Positions 38,004 through 47,150 are shown, numbered from the stretch's first letter. The stretch: DNA of 64,000 nucleotides from Luteibacter anthropi (GCF_011759365.1 NZ_JAARLZ010000002.1:558001-622000); one strand, 5' to 3'. Translations and numbers: made by a program. Notes: generated by a model from the sequence alone, not told the origin.

Positions 38004-38543
38004 TCACAGGGGGCTTCCGCCCGCGAAGTCACCTGTCATCGACGCCACTTCATCGTTCAGTTCGGGCAGCGCGGCGAGCTCCCTGAGCTCCACCTCGCCG
38101 AGTTCGCGCAGCACCGTGCGGATCGCCAGCCGGCGCCCGTCGTGCAGCCACGCATTGAGTACGCTCGCGATCGCCCGGATCGTCGGTAGCGCCGCATCAT
38201 CCAGGTGCGGCTTGCGATGGCGCAGGCGATCGGCCACCGCATAGCGCACGCGGGAGCCGAGAAAGGCCGAGGACTCGCTCAGCAGCGCTTCCAGCGCCTC
38301 GCGCGAACAGCGGTCCATGAGTACATCCGCCTGGCGACCCTGCCGCGCTGCGTAGAGCTGTCTCAGCATTTCCGCCAGCGCGTTCATGCAGCTCATGCCG
38401 CAGACCCGCGCATCCACCTCCGCACGCCCCCGCGACAGGCGCGGTCGCTGCGCACGGTGCTCCGGAAAGCTGTCGATCTCATGGTCGTGATACACGCTTG
38501 GCCTCGTTGCACCATGACGACGGGAGGGGACGTCCCTGTCCAT
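38004..38543 (-). CDS. Hypothetical protein in the two-partner secretion locus (179 aa)
   Basis: I do not recognise it. The first 40 residues are basic and His/Arg-rich with no signal peptide. The rest is helical: RRLAIRTVLRELGEVELRELAAL and LRQLYAARQGRQADVL. Three cysteines are in the first half (RVCGMSCMN, DRCSRE). It is likely cytoplasmic. The ATG has AGAGGAAACC upstream. It lies 58 bp before the giant exoprotein gene and 54 bp after the coiled-coil protein, so it is probably in the same transcript. It might regulate or chaperone the exoprotein; that is only a guess from position. Confidence 0.6.
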   Translation of the reverse strand: MDRDVPSRRHGATRPSVYHDHEIDSFPEHRAQRPRLSRGRAEVDARVCGMSCMNALAEMLRQLYAARQGRQADVLMDRCSREALEALLSESSAFLGSRVRYAVADRLRHRKPHLDDAALPTIRAIASVLNAWLHDGRRLAIRTVLRELGEVELRELAALPELNDEVASMTGDFAGGSPL

Positions 38544-38597
38544 TGCGGTTTCCTCTACAGTCCGTTGCGCCCAACCACTGGGCTGAAGGGTCCGGGT

Positions 38598-39224
38598 TCA
38601 TGGCGAGGCAGCAGCCTGCCCAGCCCGGGGGTCGAAACGCTGTTCGTAGAGCCGGTCACCGAACGACTGGGCGGCGTTTTCCAGCCGTACCCTTGCCTTC
38701 GCTGCGAACGGCTGACGCGAGGACAGCACATCGCCCATGTCCAGTTTTTCGTAAGCCGTGATCACTTCCTGGCCCACGCGATACATCTGCACGTTGCGCG
38801 CGGTGCAAGCATCCACCTGCCCCTTCGCGGCGTCCAGTTCCTTCGCCAGGCGTGCCCGCTCGGTCTCTGCCGTACGCAGGGCCAGCGCGGAGGATTCGCT
38901 GTCCGCCTTGCCTTTCTGCAGGCTGGCCTCGGCTTCTTCCCTGCGCTGCCGTTCCGCCGCGATGGTCCTCGACGCCTCCGGAGACATCCCTGTCGCCTTC
39001 TTCGCCTCCGTGCGCGCCGTCTCCGCATCCTGCTTCGCGGCGTCCCGTTCCTTTTCCAGTGCGGCTTTTTCTGCCGCCCACTGCGACTGCTCGGCCTGCA
39101 ACGACTGCAACTGCGAACGCGTATCGCGCAGTTGGTCGCGCAGGCGGGATTCCAGACTGGCCGTCTGCCCGAACGCGGCAGGCACAATCGACAGCAGGGC
39201 CAGAGCGATGAGCTTGCGTTTCAT
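38598..39224 (-). CDS. Periplasmic coiled-coil protein (208 aa)
   Basis: The protein has a signal peptide (MKRKLIALALLSIVPAAFGQ) and a long charged coiled coil from about residue 25 to 140 (DQLRDTRSQLQSLQAEQSQW, then EKERDAAKQDAETARTEAKK). After it a small domain with one cysteine (VDACTARNVQMYRVG) and a basic tail follow. No enzyme motif is seen. The ribosome site GAGGAGG is strong. It lies 9 bp after the porin gene and so is very probably co-translated. A periplasmic scaffold between the inner-membrane Exb/TonB complex and the outer-membrane partners would fit, but this is inferred from place and shape alone. Confidence 0.7.
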   Translation of the reverse strand: MKRKLIALALLSIVPAAFGQTASLESRLRDQLRDTRSQLQSLQAEQSQWAAEKAALEKERDAAKQDAETARTEAKKATGMSPEASRTIAAERQRREEAEASLQKGKADSESSALALRTAETERARLAKELDAAKGQVDACTARNVQMYRVGQEVITAYEKLDMGDVLSSRQPFAAKARVRLENAAQSFGDRLYEQRFDPRAGQAAASP

Positions 39225-39233
39225 GCAGCCTCC

Positions 39234-40940
39234 TCAGAACCGCGCGTTCATTTCAAGCTGGAACACATCGATGGCCAGCGGCGCACCGAACACCTGGCGG
39301 GCATTGAGGTAACGCGCCGTAAGCCATGCGTACTTCGACACGCCGTAGCTGCCGCTCAGGATGAAGCCCTTCGCGTTGGTGCCGCCCAGATGGAAGTCGG
39401 GGTCGTTCAGGCCGTCCACCGTCGCATCGGGTTGCAGGTACTTGTAGGCCACGCTGGCGTTCCAGTCGCCTGCACCACTCGGATCCGGGTTGCCCAGGGT
39501 GGCGCGGAGCATCCAGCCCACCGGACCACTCTTGTAGTTGTCGGCAGTGAGATCACCCGCGCCAAAATTGTTGGCCAGGCGGCCCACGCCAACATCCGGA
39601 CGGAACGCATCCCTGCGGTGGTACGCCATGTTCCTGACGTAATCGCCCTCGATACGCAGCGGCGTACCCGCCACCTTCATGTCCAGCTGGGTGTTGGCGT
39701 TGAGGACGTGGTAGTCGTATACCAGGCCGACGAACTGCGGCTGCGCGTAGCTGGTCGGCGCGCTCGGGTCCGGCACGATGTCGCGGATCAGGAACAGCGA
39801 ATTGCCCTTCTGCATGAAGGTCGGGCGCGTCGCATCCGTGCTGCAGTAAGCCGCACCAAGGTAGATCGAGCACGGCGAGGAAAGCTCACCGCGCAGCTTG
39901 TCGAAGCGGTAGTACGCCAGGGCAAGCTTCCATTCGGCATCTTCGTTGAACTTCCAGGCACCGCCGACCTGCGCGGCCGTCAGCCATTTGTCACGACTTG
40001 CATTCTTCGGGCTGGCCGACGAGGGGAAGTCGTCAGCCTGATAATCGAACGGGAACAGGCCTGCCGTGGCGAAACCGCGGAACTGGTCGTTGAAGGGCAC
40101 GTCGAACTTGCCGGCCACGCCGTCGAAGTTGAGGTGGTCCGCGAAGACCAGGTTCGTGCTCATGAACGGGTTCTGCATGCGGCCGGCCACGACCTTCGCC
40201 CAATCCGTGGGCTTCCACGCGATCCATGCCTGATCGAGCCAGATGTTCTTCTTGGTGAGACCACCGCCCAGCGTCTGGGTGGTGGATACCGGATCGTTGA
40301 AGTTGCCCGACGCCAGGCGGATACCCGCCGTCACCGAATCACCGAGATTCAGCAGCATGCCGAAGCGGGCCATGATGCGCATCGAATTCGTGCGGTTTTC
40401 CAGGGTATTCAGCAGCGGCGGCGCAACGCGGCTGTTGAGGTCATACGGGCCCGTGCGGTTGAACTGGGCAAAATCCACCAGCGACGCGGCATTGCTCTTG
40501 TCGTAGTAATGGAATTCGTCACGCACGCGCAGGTCACCCGTCCAGGTGACGCGGTCGAGCCACTCGGGCAGCTTGCCCGGTTCGGCCCAGTGTTCGTTCT
40601 TCGCCTGTGCCACCACTTCCTGGCGCAGTTCATCCTTGATCTGGTTGCGAACCACCTCCGGCACGTAGGTGACACGCACCTGTCCGGGCGTGGCCGGTGC
40701 CGCATTGGCCGTACCCGCCAGCTTCTGTGCCTGCGCGGCTTCGCTGTTGGCCTGGGCGATCAGGCCGTCGGCATCGGCCTGGGTCAGTACACCACGCTTC
40801 ACCAGCAGGCGCACGAGGTTGATGGTGGCATTGTCCGAGGGAGCGCTCTGTGCGTGCGCCGCGCCGGCACACAGGGCCAGGCCGATGGTCAGGGCCAGCA
40901 TGGCTCGCGCGGGACGATGGCGGGCCTTTCCGATGGTCAT
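39234..40940 (-). CDS. Putative outer-membrane porin (568 aa)
   Basis: The protein has a signal peptide (about 1-31, ending CAGAAHAQ), a helical/coiled N-terminal part (VRLLVKRGVLTQADADGLIAQ), then a beta-barrel with alternating strands and a C-terminal strand ending in phenylalanine (VFQLEMNARF), the usual BAM signal. It matches the 'putative porin' family common in Burkholderia and Xanthomonadales. Start ATG 40940 has GGAGAG upstream; an upstream in-frame start would overlap tonB. It lies 41 bp after tonB. The barrel could be a TonB-independent pore or an outer-membrane partner of the locus. I see no plug domain or TonB box. Confidence 0.82.
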   Translation of the reverse strand: MTIGKARHRPARAMLALTIGLALCAGAAHAQSAPSDNATINLVRLLVKRGVLTQADADGLIAQANSEAAQAQKLAGTANAAPATPGQVRVTYVPEVVRNQIKDELRQEVVAQAKNEHWAEPGKLPEWLDRVTWTGDLRVRDEFHYYDKSNAASLVDFAQFNRTGPYDLNSRVAPPLLNTLENRTNSMRIMARFGMLLNLGDSVTAGIRLASGNFNDPVSTTQTLGGGLTKKNIWLDQAWIAWKPTDWAKVVAGRMQNPFMSTNLVFADHLNFDGVAGKFDVPFNDQFRGFATAGLFPFDYQADDFPSSASPKNASRDKWLTAAQVGGAWKFNEDAEWKLALAYYRFDKLRGELSSPCSIYLGAAYCSTDATRPTFMQKGNSLFLIRDIVPDPSAPTSYAQPQFVGLVYDYHVLNANTQLDMKVAGTPLRIEGDYVRNMAYHRRDAFRPDVGVGRLANNFGAGDLTADNYKSGPVGWMLRATLGNPDPSGAGDWNASVAYKYLQPDATVDGLNDPDFHLGGTNAKGFILSGSYGVSKYAWLTARYLNARQVFGAPLAIDVFQLEMNARF

Positions 40941-40981
40941 GAAAACTCTCCGGGTATTCGAATGATTTGGCGTGGCGGTCG

Positions 40982-41662
40982 TCATACGGGGCGCTTTCCG
41001 CGAATGGAGACGCGCAAGGGGAAGCGCAGCGAGGACGGCGGCGCGACATCGATGCGGGGCATCGAGCGCAGCGCCTCGAGCAAGGCTTCGTCGGTACGTG
41101 TATTGCCACTGGAGCCAGCGAGCTCCGCGCGGGTGAGCTTGCCATCGGCGTCCAGCCAGATATCCGCGCGCACATCGAACACCAGGCGGTTGACCCGGTC
41201 GTCGCGCTGGATGGCCTGCTGGATCGCGTAGCCCAGGTACTGGTCATAACTGCCGGTGCCCGTGCCCGTACCACCGCCCGAACCCACCATGCCGCCCCCC
41301 GAACCTGCGCCGATGTTGAAGGCATCGCTGCCGGCCTGGGCATCGCTGTTGATCGTCACCTGCTTCGCGACGTCGTTGCTGGGCTTGGGTGCATCCACCG
41401 GCTTTTGCGGCACTTCGGTGGGCTTTTCTTCAACCGGCTTGGGCTCCTCGGTCTTCTTCGGCTCCGGTGGCTTTTCCTTCGGCGGCGGTGGCGGCGGCGG
41501 CAACGGCGTAATCGTTGCCACGCGCGGCGCTTCACGGCGTACGCCCACGCGGCTGCTGGAGAAGTGCCAGATCAGCGCACCCACCAGCAACAACACAACG
41601 ACACCGACCGCCGGACCGAGCCAGCGGCGAGGTGGAGCGCGACGGGAATCGTTCGGACTCAC
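40982..41662 (-). CDS. tonB: Energy transducer TonB-like protein
   Basis: The 226-aa protein has one N-terminal membrane anchor (LGPAVGVVVLLLVGALIWHF), a Pro/Lys/Glu-rich rod (PPPPPPPKEKPPEPKKTEEP), a Gly-rich linker, and a C-terminal domain of TonB/TolA type (LVFDVRADIWLDADGKLTRAELAGSSG, DEALLEALRSMPRI). It should span the periplasm and pass the proton-motive force from ExbB/ExbD to an outer-membrane protein. The GTG start has AAGGA at a good distance and is 4 bp after exbD. A TonB-dependent receptor is not encoded in the window, so its partner is unknown. Confidence 0.85.
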   Translation of the reverse strand: MSPNDSRRAPPRRWLGPAVGVVVLLLVGALIWHFSSSRVGVRREAPRVATITPLPPPPPPPKEKPPEPKKTEEPKPVEEKPTEVPQKPVDAPKPSNDVAKQVTINSDAQAGSDAFNIGAGSGGGMVGSGGGTGTGTGSYDQYLGYAIQQAIQRDDRVNRLVFDVRADIWLDADGKLTRAELAGSSGNTRTDEALLEALRSMPRIDVAPPSSLRFPLRVSIRGKRPV

Positions 41663-41666
41663 GCGC

Positions 41667-42074
41667 TCAGTCCTTCGCCGGTTTGCCGGTGACCAGACCG
41701 ACCTGAGGCAGGTCCACCCGGCGCAGCAGATCGAGGATGTCCATCACCTTCTGGTACTGGACCGTGGAATCACCCTTTACCACCACCGGGAAGTCCGGAT
41801 TCAACGCCTTCAGCGAGCGCAGGCGGTCTTCCAGCTCGCTCAGCGTCACGGGATAGGCATCGAGGAAGATCTGCCCCGAGTCCGAGATGGTGATGGCCTT
41901 GGTCTGCGGCTTGGCCATGCTCACCGCCGCACTGGCCTTGGGCAGGTTCACCTTGATGCCCTGCACCGAGGCGGTGGTCATGATGATGAAGATCACCAGC
42001 AACACGTACGCCAGGTCGAGCATCGGCGTGATGTTGATGTCGTCGTACGGCTTGTCTTCGTCTTGGGCGCGCAT
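41667..42074 (-). CDS. exbD: Biopolymer transport protein ExbD
   Basis: The 135-aa protein has the ExbD/TolR layout: a short cytosolic N-terminus, one membrane helix with the proton-carrying aspartate (INITPMLDLAYVLLVIFIIM, Asp about residue 20) and a small periplasmic domain (DAYPVTLSELEDRL, VVVKGDSTVQYQKVMDILDLLR). It forms the motor with ExbB. The ATG at 42074 has TGAGGT upstream and is 10 bp after exbB. Length matches the family. Confidence 0.92.
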   Translation of the reverse strand: MRAQDEDKPYDDINITPMLDLAYVLLVIFIIMTTASVQGIKVNLPKASAAVSMAKPQTKAITISDSGQIFLDAYPVTLSELEDRLRSLKALNPDFPVVVKGDSTVQYQKVMDILDLLRRVDLPQVGLVTGKPAKD

Positions 42075-42084
42075 GATCCGGACC

Positions 42085-43860
42085 TCAGGCCGCCACGGCG
42101 GATGGGTGGACGGTGCGCTGCTGCTCAGCCAGTCGCGTCACGAACTCGTCCACGAACACCTGCATGTTCGCGGTGACGTTCTTGTTGCGGATCAGCAGGT
42201 AGTTGTAGCCAAACAGCGCGGGAATCGCGACGAACAGGCCCGCCACGGTGGCAAGCAGCGCGGCGGCGATACCCGGCGCGATGGCGTTGACGTTGACGTC
42301 GCCGGCCGCCGCGATCGCGGCGAAGGTGATCATCACGCCAACCACGGTACCGAGCAGCCCCAGGAACGGGCCGCCGGAGATAGCGATGGTGAGCATCACC
42401 ATCGACTTGGCCAGGCGCTGGTTCTCGCGCACCAGCGTCGCGTCCATCGTGGCGCGGATGGCCTCGATCGACTCCGGAGCGATATGGTCGTGACCATCGT
42501 CGTCGCGGCGGCTCCATACTTCGCCGGCGCCGACCTTGTAGAGGCGATACAGCGAAGCATCCTGAAGACGCGACGCCGTCGGATCGCGGGACAGCGCAAG
42601 GATGTTGCGGCCCTGCTGGCGGAAGGCGTCGAGGAAGTTGTCGTTGGCGCGGGTCACGCGATTGACGTAGGCGGCACGCTGCCACATCACGACCCACGAA
42701 ATCGCCGCCATGACCAGCAGGATGGCGATCACCACCCATGCATCGACCGTGACCGACTTGACGATGACACCGAAGTAACCGAAGCCGATGCCGGCCTGCT
42801 TCTCGTCGGCACCGTAGTTCAGCAGCTTGGATTCGGCACCCTGGGTCTGCGCATCCAGCGCAATCAGCGCGGCCGGGCGGGCGACCCGCGACAGGCGCAC
42901 TTCATCCATCTGTCCGGCGAAAGGTACGAAGGTGTCGGTCTGGCCGGCAGCGTCGCCACCGAGGGTGGCCTGGCTGGTCAGCGCGGGGAGCTTCGCATCC
43001 AGCGAGGCGTAGGGGCGGCCATCCACGTAGAGCTGGATCTTGCTGTCGGCCGCCGTCACGGCCAGATGCATCCATGCGCCCGCCTTCACGGGCTCACCAG
43101 CGGTGGTGGTCGCGTCATCGACCTGCACGAAGGGCACGCCATTGTCGAAACCAAGCAGCAGCTTGTGCTCCGCCTGGCGGCGGGCATAGACGACGGCACG
43201 ACCGGCCGGCAGCGCATCGAGCTTCACCCAGGCGCTGAACGTGAAGGCACCGCCTTCGGCGACGTTCATCGACACGCTACCTGGCAGGTTCACCACCTTG
43301 CTGCCATCGAAGCGCGCCGACTTGCCGATCACGCCATCCACGGTGGCGACGTCGTTGCCCACGGCGTTGTTGCCGTACGCCGTTGCATCGTGCGGCGGCG
43401 TACCGGCAGCGTCTTCGAAGTGGTAGACGGCGGCGTAATCAGCGTCATACGCCGCAGCACCCTTGTCGCCCCCCTGCGCCTTCGGGTTGCCGTAGTACAT
43501 CCAGATCTGCTGCTGTGCGTCGGCGGCCAGCTGCGGCACGTCCACCCAGATCAGGGCAACGCCAAGCACCGGGTCGAAGCTCTCGATCTGGTAATTCAGC
43601 GGCGTCTTGTCATCGGCGGCGACGAAGCGAATGTCGGCACCGGTCTCCGAGACACCGTCGAAAGTGAAGTTGCCCGAATGCAGGCGCACCAGGACCGGCG
43701 TGCGGCCAGGCGCGGCGCTCACGGCCGCTCCCTTCGCCGTGGTGTCGAGGGTGATCGCCTTGCGGAAGGAGAAGTCCTGGTTCCACCACGAGGCGTCGGC
43801 GTGTGCCATCGGCACGAAGCCGAGAAACAGCAAGCAGGTCAGTAACAAAAATCGATTCAC
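42085..43860 (-). CDS. ExbB/TolQ/MotA proton-channel protein fused to DUF2341 and LamG-like domains
   Basis: The 591-aa fusion starts at a GTG (43860) with CAGGGG upstream and a signal peptide (FLLLTCLLFLGFVPMAHA). The N-terminal half is extracytoplasmic: a DUF2341 domain (WWNQDFSFRKAITLD, IWMYYGNPKAQ) at about 25-125 and a concanavalin/LamG-like domain (FTFSAWVKLDALPAG, LYVDGRPYAS, FAGQMDEVRLSRVARP) at about 140-310. The C-terminal half is ExbB-like: a first helix near 350, then two helices near 490-560 with ISGGPFLGLLGTVVGVMITF and AIAPGIAAALLATVAGLFVAIPALFGYN. It would couple a ligand-binding ectodomain directly to a proton motor. exbD follows by 10 bp; the FhaC-type gene is 37 bp upstream. 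Confidence 0.88.
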   Translation of the reverse strand: MNRFLLLTCLLFLGFVPMAHADASWWNQDFSFRKAITLDTTAKGAAVSAAPGRTPVLVRLHSGNFTFDGVSETGADIRFVAADDKTPLNYQIESFDPVLGVALIWVDVPQLAADAQQQIWMYYGNPKAQGGDKGAAAYDADYAAVYHFEDAAGTPPHDATAYGNNAVGNDVATVDGVIGKSARFDGSKVVNLPGSVSMNVAEGGAFTFSAWVKLDALPAGRAVVYARRQAEHKLLLGFDNGVPFVQVDDATTTAGEPVKAGAWMHLAVTAADSKIQLYVDGRPYASLDAKLPALTSQATLGGDAAGQTDTFVPFAGQMDEVRLSRVARPAALIALDAQTQGAESKLLNYGADEKQAGIGFGYFGVIVKSVTVDAWVVIAILLVMAAISWVVMWQRAAYVNRVTRANDNFLDAFRQQGRNILALSRDPTASRLQDASLYRLYKVGAGEVWSRRDDDGHDHIAPESIEAIRATMDATLVRENQRLAKSMVMLTIAISGGPFLGLLGTVVGVMITFAAIAAAGDVNVNAIAPGIAAALLATVAGLFVAIPALFGYNYLLIRNKNVTANMQVFVDEFVTRLAEQQRTVHPSAVAA

Positions 43861-43897
43861 GGTAATACCCCTGGATGTCTGTGGTCCGACCTGCCGG

Positions 43898-45508
43898 TCA
43901 GAGGTCTGCCTTGAGAGAGAAATGGATGCGGGTGTCGTGCGCGCGCGTGTTCTGGCTGTTCTGGAACGGATAGGCCACTTCGAACGCGCCGGTGACGATG
44001 TTGAAAATCTGGAAGCGGGTGCCGAGACCCACGCTGGACAGGTCGTAGCTGGTCTTGCGCGTGCTTCCCTTCGACGCATCCTTCTGGTCGACAAGAGACG
44101 GCAGCGCATTCATGAGTACGAGGTGTGCGCCATCGACGAACGCGTGGAAACGCCAGTCGTTCATCCACTGGCCGATGTGCGAGGCGAGGGACGGCGTGCG
44201 CAACTCCAGTGATGCGATGGCGCCGTGATCCGCGGTCTGCTCCGCTTCCAGGTAGCCACGCACCGTACTCTGGCCGCCTGCCGCGAACTGCTCGCTGGAA
44301 ATGAGCGATGTCGTGGCAAGCTGCACTGCCAGGCGCCCCGCCAGGCTGAAGCCATCGGCGAAGTTGCGTACGTGGTTGCCTTCGGCCTTGACGTAGAGGA
44401 AGTTCGCCCGGGCGCGATAACGCTGGGTATCGAAGGCTTCGGAACTGCTTCCGCCCACGCGGAAACCCGCCGTGGCACCCAGCGAAATGCCACTGTTGGA
44501 CTTTTCGCCGTAAGACTGCCCCTGGTAGGTGATCGACAGGGGTATGTAGGTTACCGGCGCCTTGGACGTATCCGTGCCAAGCGTGATGTTCTGGTCGAAA
44601 TGCTTGCGCGTGACGCCGATGGCCAGCGACTGCGAATAGGTTTCGTGAGATGGCAGGTTGCGCAGGAAGGTAAAGCCATAGGCATTGCCCTTGCCCAGTA
44701 CGGTACTGCCACCGACGGAGTTGGCATTGCTGTTCGATTTATAACCCGATGCCAGCACGCTCCAGTCGCCACCCAGCGGCACGAGATACGAACCTGCCCA
44801 CACTTCTGCCGCGTTCCTGTCCTGCGGCGCCACGATATAGGTAATGGATGCCGCCTGGCCGTCCTGGAACAGGTTGTCGTTGCGCACGCTGGCAATGGTG
44901 CGAAGCTCGGGCGTGTTGACGCTATGGTCGTTGTTTACCTCGACACTGCCGTGCCAGGGCGCTGTATCAGTGACCTTGAGCGTCACGTCCATGGTCTGCG
45001 GCAGCTTGCCCGGCGTGAGCACCGGCACGACCTGGCTGCCGCCCTTGCGGTTGACGTTGGTCAGTTCCTTCTGTGCCTGTGCGAAATTGGGCACCTCGCC
45101 CTCTTTCAGCGCAGGCACCGCATCGCGGATGTCCTTCGGCGAACGATAGGTCGCGCCTTCGACACGCACGCGGCCGATGGCATTCTCGGTGACCTGGAGA
45201 CGGATCACGCCGTCCTTCACCTGCTGCGGCGGAATATCCACCACGACCGACTGGAAGCCGTGCGCCTGGTAGACCTTCTGCAGTGCATCGCGCGCACCGC
45301 CGACGTCGGTCATCGACTTGCCGGGACCGAGGAACGGATACACGGCCGTCTCGATGTCCAGCGCCTGCAGCGTGGTGTTGCCATCGACGACGTATTCGTT
45401 CACGTCGAAGGAGGTCGGCGCTTCCTGGGCAGATGCAGCGCCGGCGATGGCGGCTGCGATGGCCAGCGCAAGGGCGCGCGCGCCCCGCGAGGTCGTGACA
45501 CGCATCAT
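43898..45508 (-). CDS. ShlB/FhaC/HecB-type two-partner secretion transporter (TpsB)
   Basis: The 536-aa outer-membrane protein has a signal peptide (about 1-27, ending GAASAQ), two POTRA domains (FDVNEYVVDGNTTLQALDIE with VRLQVTENAIGRVRVEG between them), and a 16-strand barrel with the conserved VRGY loop (STVRGYLEAEQ). The C-terminal strand is DTRIHFSLKADL. It should translocate the giant exoprotein through the outer membrane without ATP. The start ATG 45508 or the next codon's ATG (45505) may be used. The order TpsB far upstream of TpsA, with Exb/TonB genes between, is unusual, since most loci pair tpsB directly with tpsA. Confidence 0.92.
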   Translation of the reverse strand: MMRVTTSRGARALALAIAAAIAGAASAQEAPTSFDVNEYVVDGNTTLQALDIETAVYPFLGPGKSMTDVGGARDALQKVYQAHGFQSVVVDIPPQQVKDGVIRLQVTENAIGRVRVEGATYRSPKDIRDAVPALKEGEVPNFAQAQKELTNVNRKGGSQVVPVLTPGKLPQTMDVTLKVTDTAPWHGSVEVNNDHSVNTPELRTIASVRNDNLFQDGQAASITYIVAPQDRNAAEVWAGSYLVPLGGDWSVLASGYKSNSNANSVGGSTVLGKGNAYGFTFLRNLPSHETYSQSLAIGVTRKHFDQNITLGTDTSKAPVTYIPLSITYQGQSYGEKSNSGISLGATAGFRVGGSSSEAFDTQRYRARANFLYVKAEGNHVRNFADGFSLAGRLAVQLATTSLISSEQFAAGGQSTVRGYLEAEQTADHGAIASLELRTPSLASHIGQWMNDWRFHAFVDGAHLVLMNALPSLVDQKDASKGSTRKTSYDLSSVGLGTRFQIFNIVTGAFEVAYPFQNSQNTRAHDTRIHFSLKADL

Positions 45509-45641
45509 GCGCTCACCCGTGCTGCTCGTGTAGCCACTTGAAAACTTCCCCTGTCGATCCGTTTGCCCACAAGACGCCTGGGCGCGGGTGGCACTGAACC
45601 GTTGTCACGAAAAATTCATCGTTCCAGCGGTTCCTTCCCTG
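45509..45641 (-). promoter_or_regulatory. Probable promoter region ahead of the TpsB gene
   Basis: This 133-bp gap separates fecR from the tpsB-exb-tonB-porin-tpsA run, and is the likely target of the ECF sigma factor encoded just upstream. On the minus strand it holds GGAAC followed about ten bases later by TTTCGTGACA (45603-45612). The same ten bases recur at 47930-47939 in the gap before the locus, in plus orientation. This is compatible with an ECF-type promoter or operator, but two copies do not prove it. Confidence 0.4.
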
Positions 45642-46616
45642 TCAGCTCAGCAACACCCAGTCACCAGGAAGATGTGTAACGTGCGCGCCATAGGCGTCAT
45701 GGATGAGCGATGCGACATCCGCCATCTGGTCGAGCGTGAAACGTGCATGCACACGACGCTCGCCCAGCGTGCGATCGGTGATCACGATGCGCCCGTGGCG
45801 GTAGCGATTGATATCGGCGACGACATCCGCCAGCGGCTGGTTGTCGTAGATGAGTACGCGCTGGCGCCAGGCGAAGGCCGTGTCGGGATTGACTGCCACG
45901 GGCTGCGTCATGCCCGAGGCATCGAGCGCTACCTGCTGCGAAGGCTTTACCAGTGTCCTGGCGACGCCCCGCTCCAGCACCGTCTCTCCATCAAGGCAGG
46001 TCACCGACGACACGCCGTCGACACAACGTACTGCGAAGGAGGCTCCCGGCGACGAAAGGACACGTGCGTCGTCGAGTTCGACGACGAACGGCGCGGCGCG
46101 TGCCGCATCGATACGGACCATGGCCTCGCCTTCGCGCAGGCGCATCCCCGTGACATGGCCTGCGGACTTGTTCAGGCCGATGGCGGTATCCGTATTCAGT
46201 TCAACGTCCACGCCGTGGCTGACCTGGACCTCTTTCTGTTCACCCACCGCGGTACGCAACCCCGGCTCGCTCCCCATGACACCCGCACCCAGGCCATAGC
46301 GCACGAAGGCGATGGCAGCCACCGAGGCGGTGACGGCGGTGCTGATGAACATGCGACGCCCCATGCGCACGCCATGCCGGGGCGCGGGACGATCACCCCG
46401 GCCGGGCGTGCGGTTCCGGTGCTCGATGGCAGGACCCAGGTCCTCCCACAGGCGTCGCGCATGCGCGAACGCCTCGGCATGCTGCGGACTGGCAAGGCAC
46501 CAGCGCCGGAAGGCCTCACCGTCCTCGGTGGTCGCCGTGCCCGACGTCAGGTGTACGAGCCAGGCACGCGCCTGGCGCTCGCTCTCGTGGCTGGTGGTCG
46601 TCTCCATATCCGTCAT
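45642..46616 (-). CDS. FecR-family anti-sigma / sigma regulator
   Basis: The 324-aa protein has an N-terminal cytosolic DUF4880-like domain (ARAWLVHLTSGTATTEDGEAFRRWCLASPQHAEAF), one membrane span near residue 90-110 (MFISTAVTASVAAIAFVRYG), a FecR beta domain (GEQKEVQVSHGVDVELNTDTAI) and a C-terminal DUF4974/STN-like domain (LADVVADINRYRHGRIVITD). It should hold or activate the ECF sigma factor according to a periplasmic signal. Its start overlaps the sigma gene by 4 bp (ATGA). The STN-like end may contact the STN protein encoded just upstream. Confidence 0.88.
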   Translation of the reverse strand: MTDMETTTSHESERQARAWLVHLTSGTATTEDGEAFRRWCLASPQHAEAFAHARRLWEDLGPAIEHRNRTPGRGDRPAPRHGVRMGRRMFISTAVTASVAAIAFVRYGLGAGVMGSEPGLRTAVGEQKEVQVSHGVDVELNTDTAIGLNKSAGHVTGMRLREGEAMVRIDAARAAPFVVELDDARVLSSPGASFAVRCVDGVSSVTCLDGETVLERGVARTLVKPSQQVALDASGMTQPVAVNPDTAFAWRQRVLIYDNQPLADVVADINRYRHGRIVITDRTLGERRVHARFTLDQMADVASLIHDAYGAHVTHLPGDWVLLS

Positions 46617-47149
46617 GACGGTTCTCCGGCACCCGGACCGAACCGCTGAACGGACTTACGTCCCACTTTTTCGGCACAAGTATCGAGTGCTTTTTTCAGT
46701 TCCTTGCCGACCATCCTCACCGAGATACCGAAACGGGCCGCGATATCAGCCTGCGGCAGTTCATCGATACGCGCGGCAATGAGGATTTCGCGCTGCCGGC
46801 GAGTGAGGGCATCGAGTGCGTGGGACAGCGCTTCCAGATCCTGCCGGGAGGCGAGCACGGCCTGAGGGTCCAGTGGATCGTCCACCGACTGGATCAGGTC
46901 GTCCACCTCTTCGCCCGTCAGCAGGCGGCCGTGGGACCGGTGATGGTCCACTGCCATGTTCAGCGCCATGCGAAACAGGTAGCCCGTGGGATGCGTGGCT
47001 CGGACTTCCGTGGGCCCGAGCTTTTCCACGCGCAGGTAAGTCTCCTGCATGACGTCATCCACGAGGTCGTCCGAGCGCAGGCGTCTGCGCAGCCGTCGAC
47101 GAAAATCGTCGTAGTTGTCGAGGAACACTCCCAGGAGGGACGTCTCCAC
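46613..47149 (-). CDS. FecI-like ECF sigma factor
   Basis: From the GTG at 47149 the protein has 178 aa. Region 2 is FLDNYDDFRRRLRRRLRSDDLVDDVMQETYLRV and region 4 is HALDALTRRQREILIAARIDELPQADIAARFGISVRMVGKELKKAL, as in FecI-type sigma factors. The GTG is chosen because GGGAGGCGG lies just before it, whereas the upstream ATG (47182) has no ribosome site and would overlap the STN gene by 32 bp. The STN stop and this start are one base apart, and the end overlaps fecR by 4 bp. It probably drives this locus. Confidence 0.88.
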   Translation of the reverse strand: METSLLGVFLDNYDDFRRRLRRRLRSDDLVDDVMQETYLRVEKLGPTEVRATHPTGYLFRMALNMAVDHHRSHGRLLTGEEVDDLIQSVDDPLDPQAVLASRQDLEALSHALDALTRRQREILIAARIDELPQADIAARFGISVRMVGKELKKALDTCAEKVGRKSVQRFGPGAGEPS

Positions 47150-47150
47150 G

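Noticed and set aside
42085-44109. Longer start for the ExbB fusion
   Set aside because: The extra 83 codons overlap the end of tpsB, are Arg/Ser-rich, and precede a clear signal peptide that begins at the GTG with a ribosome site.
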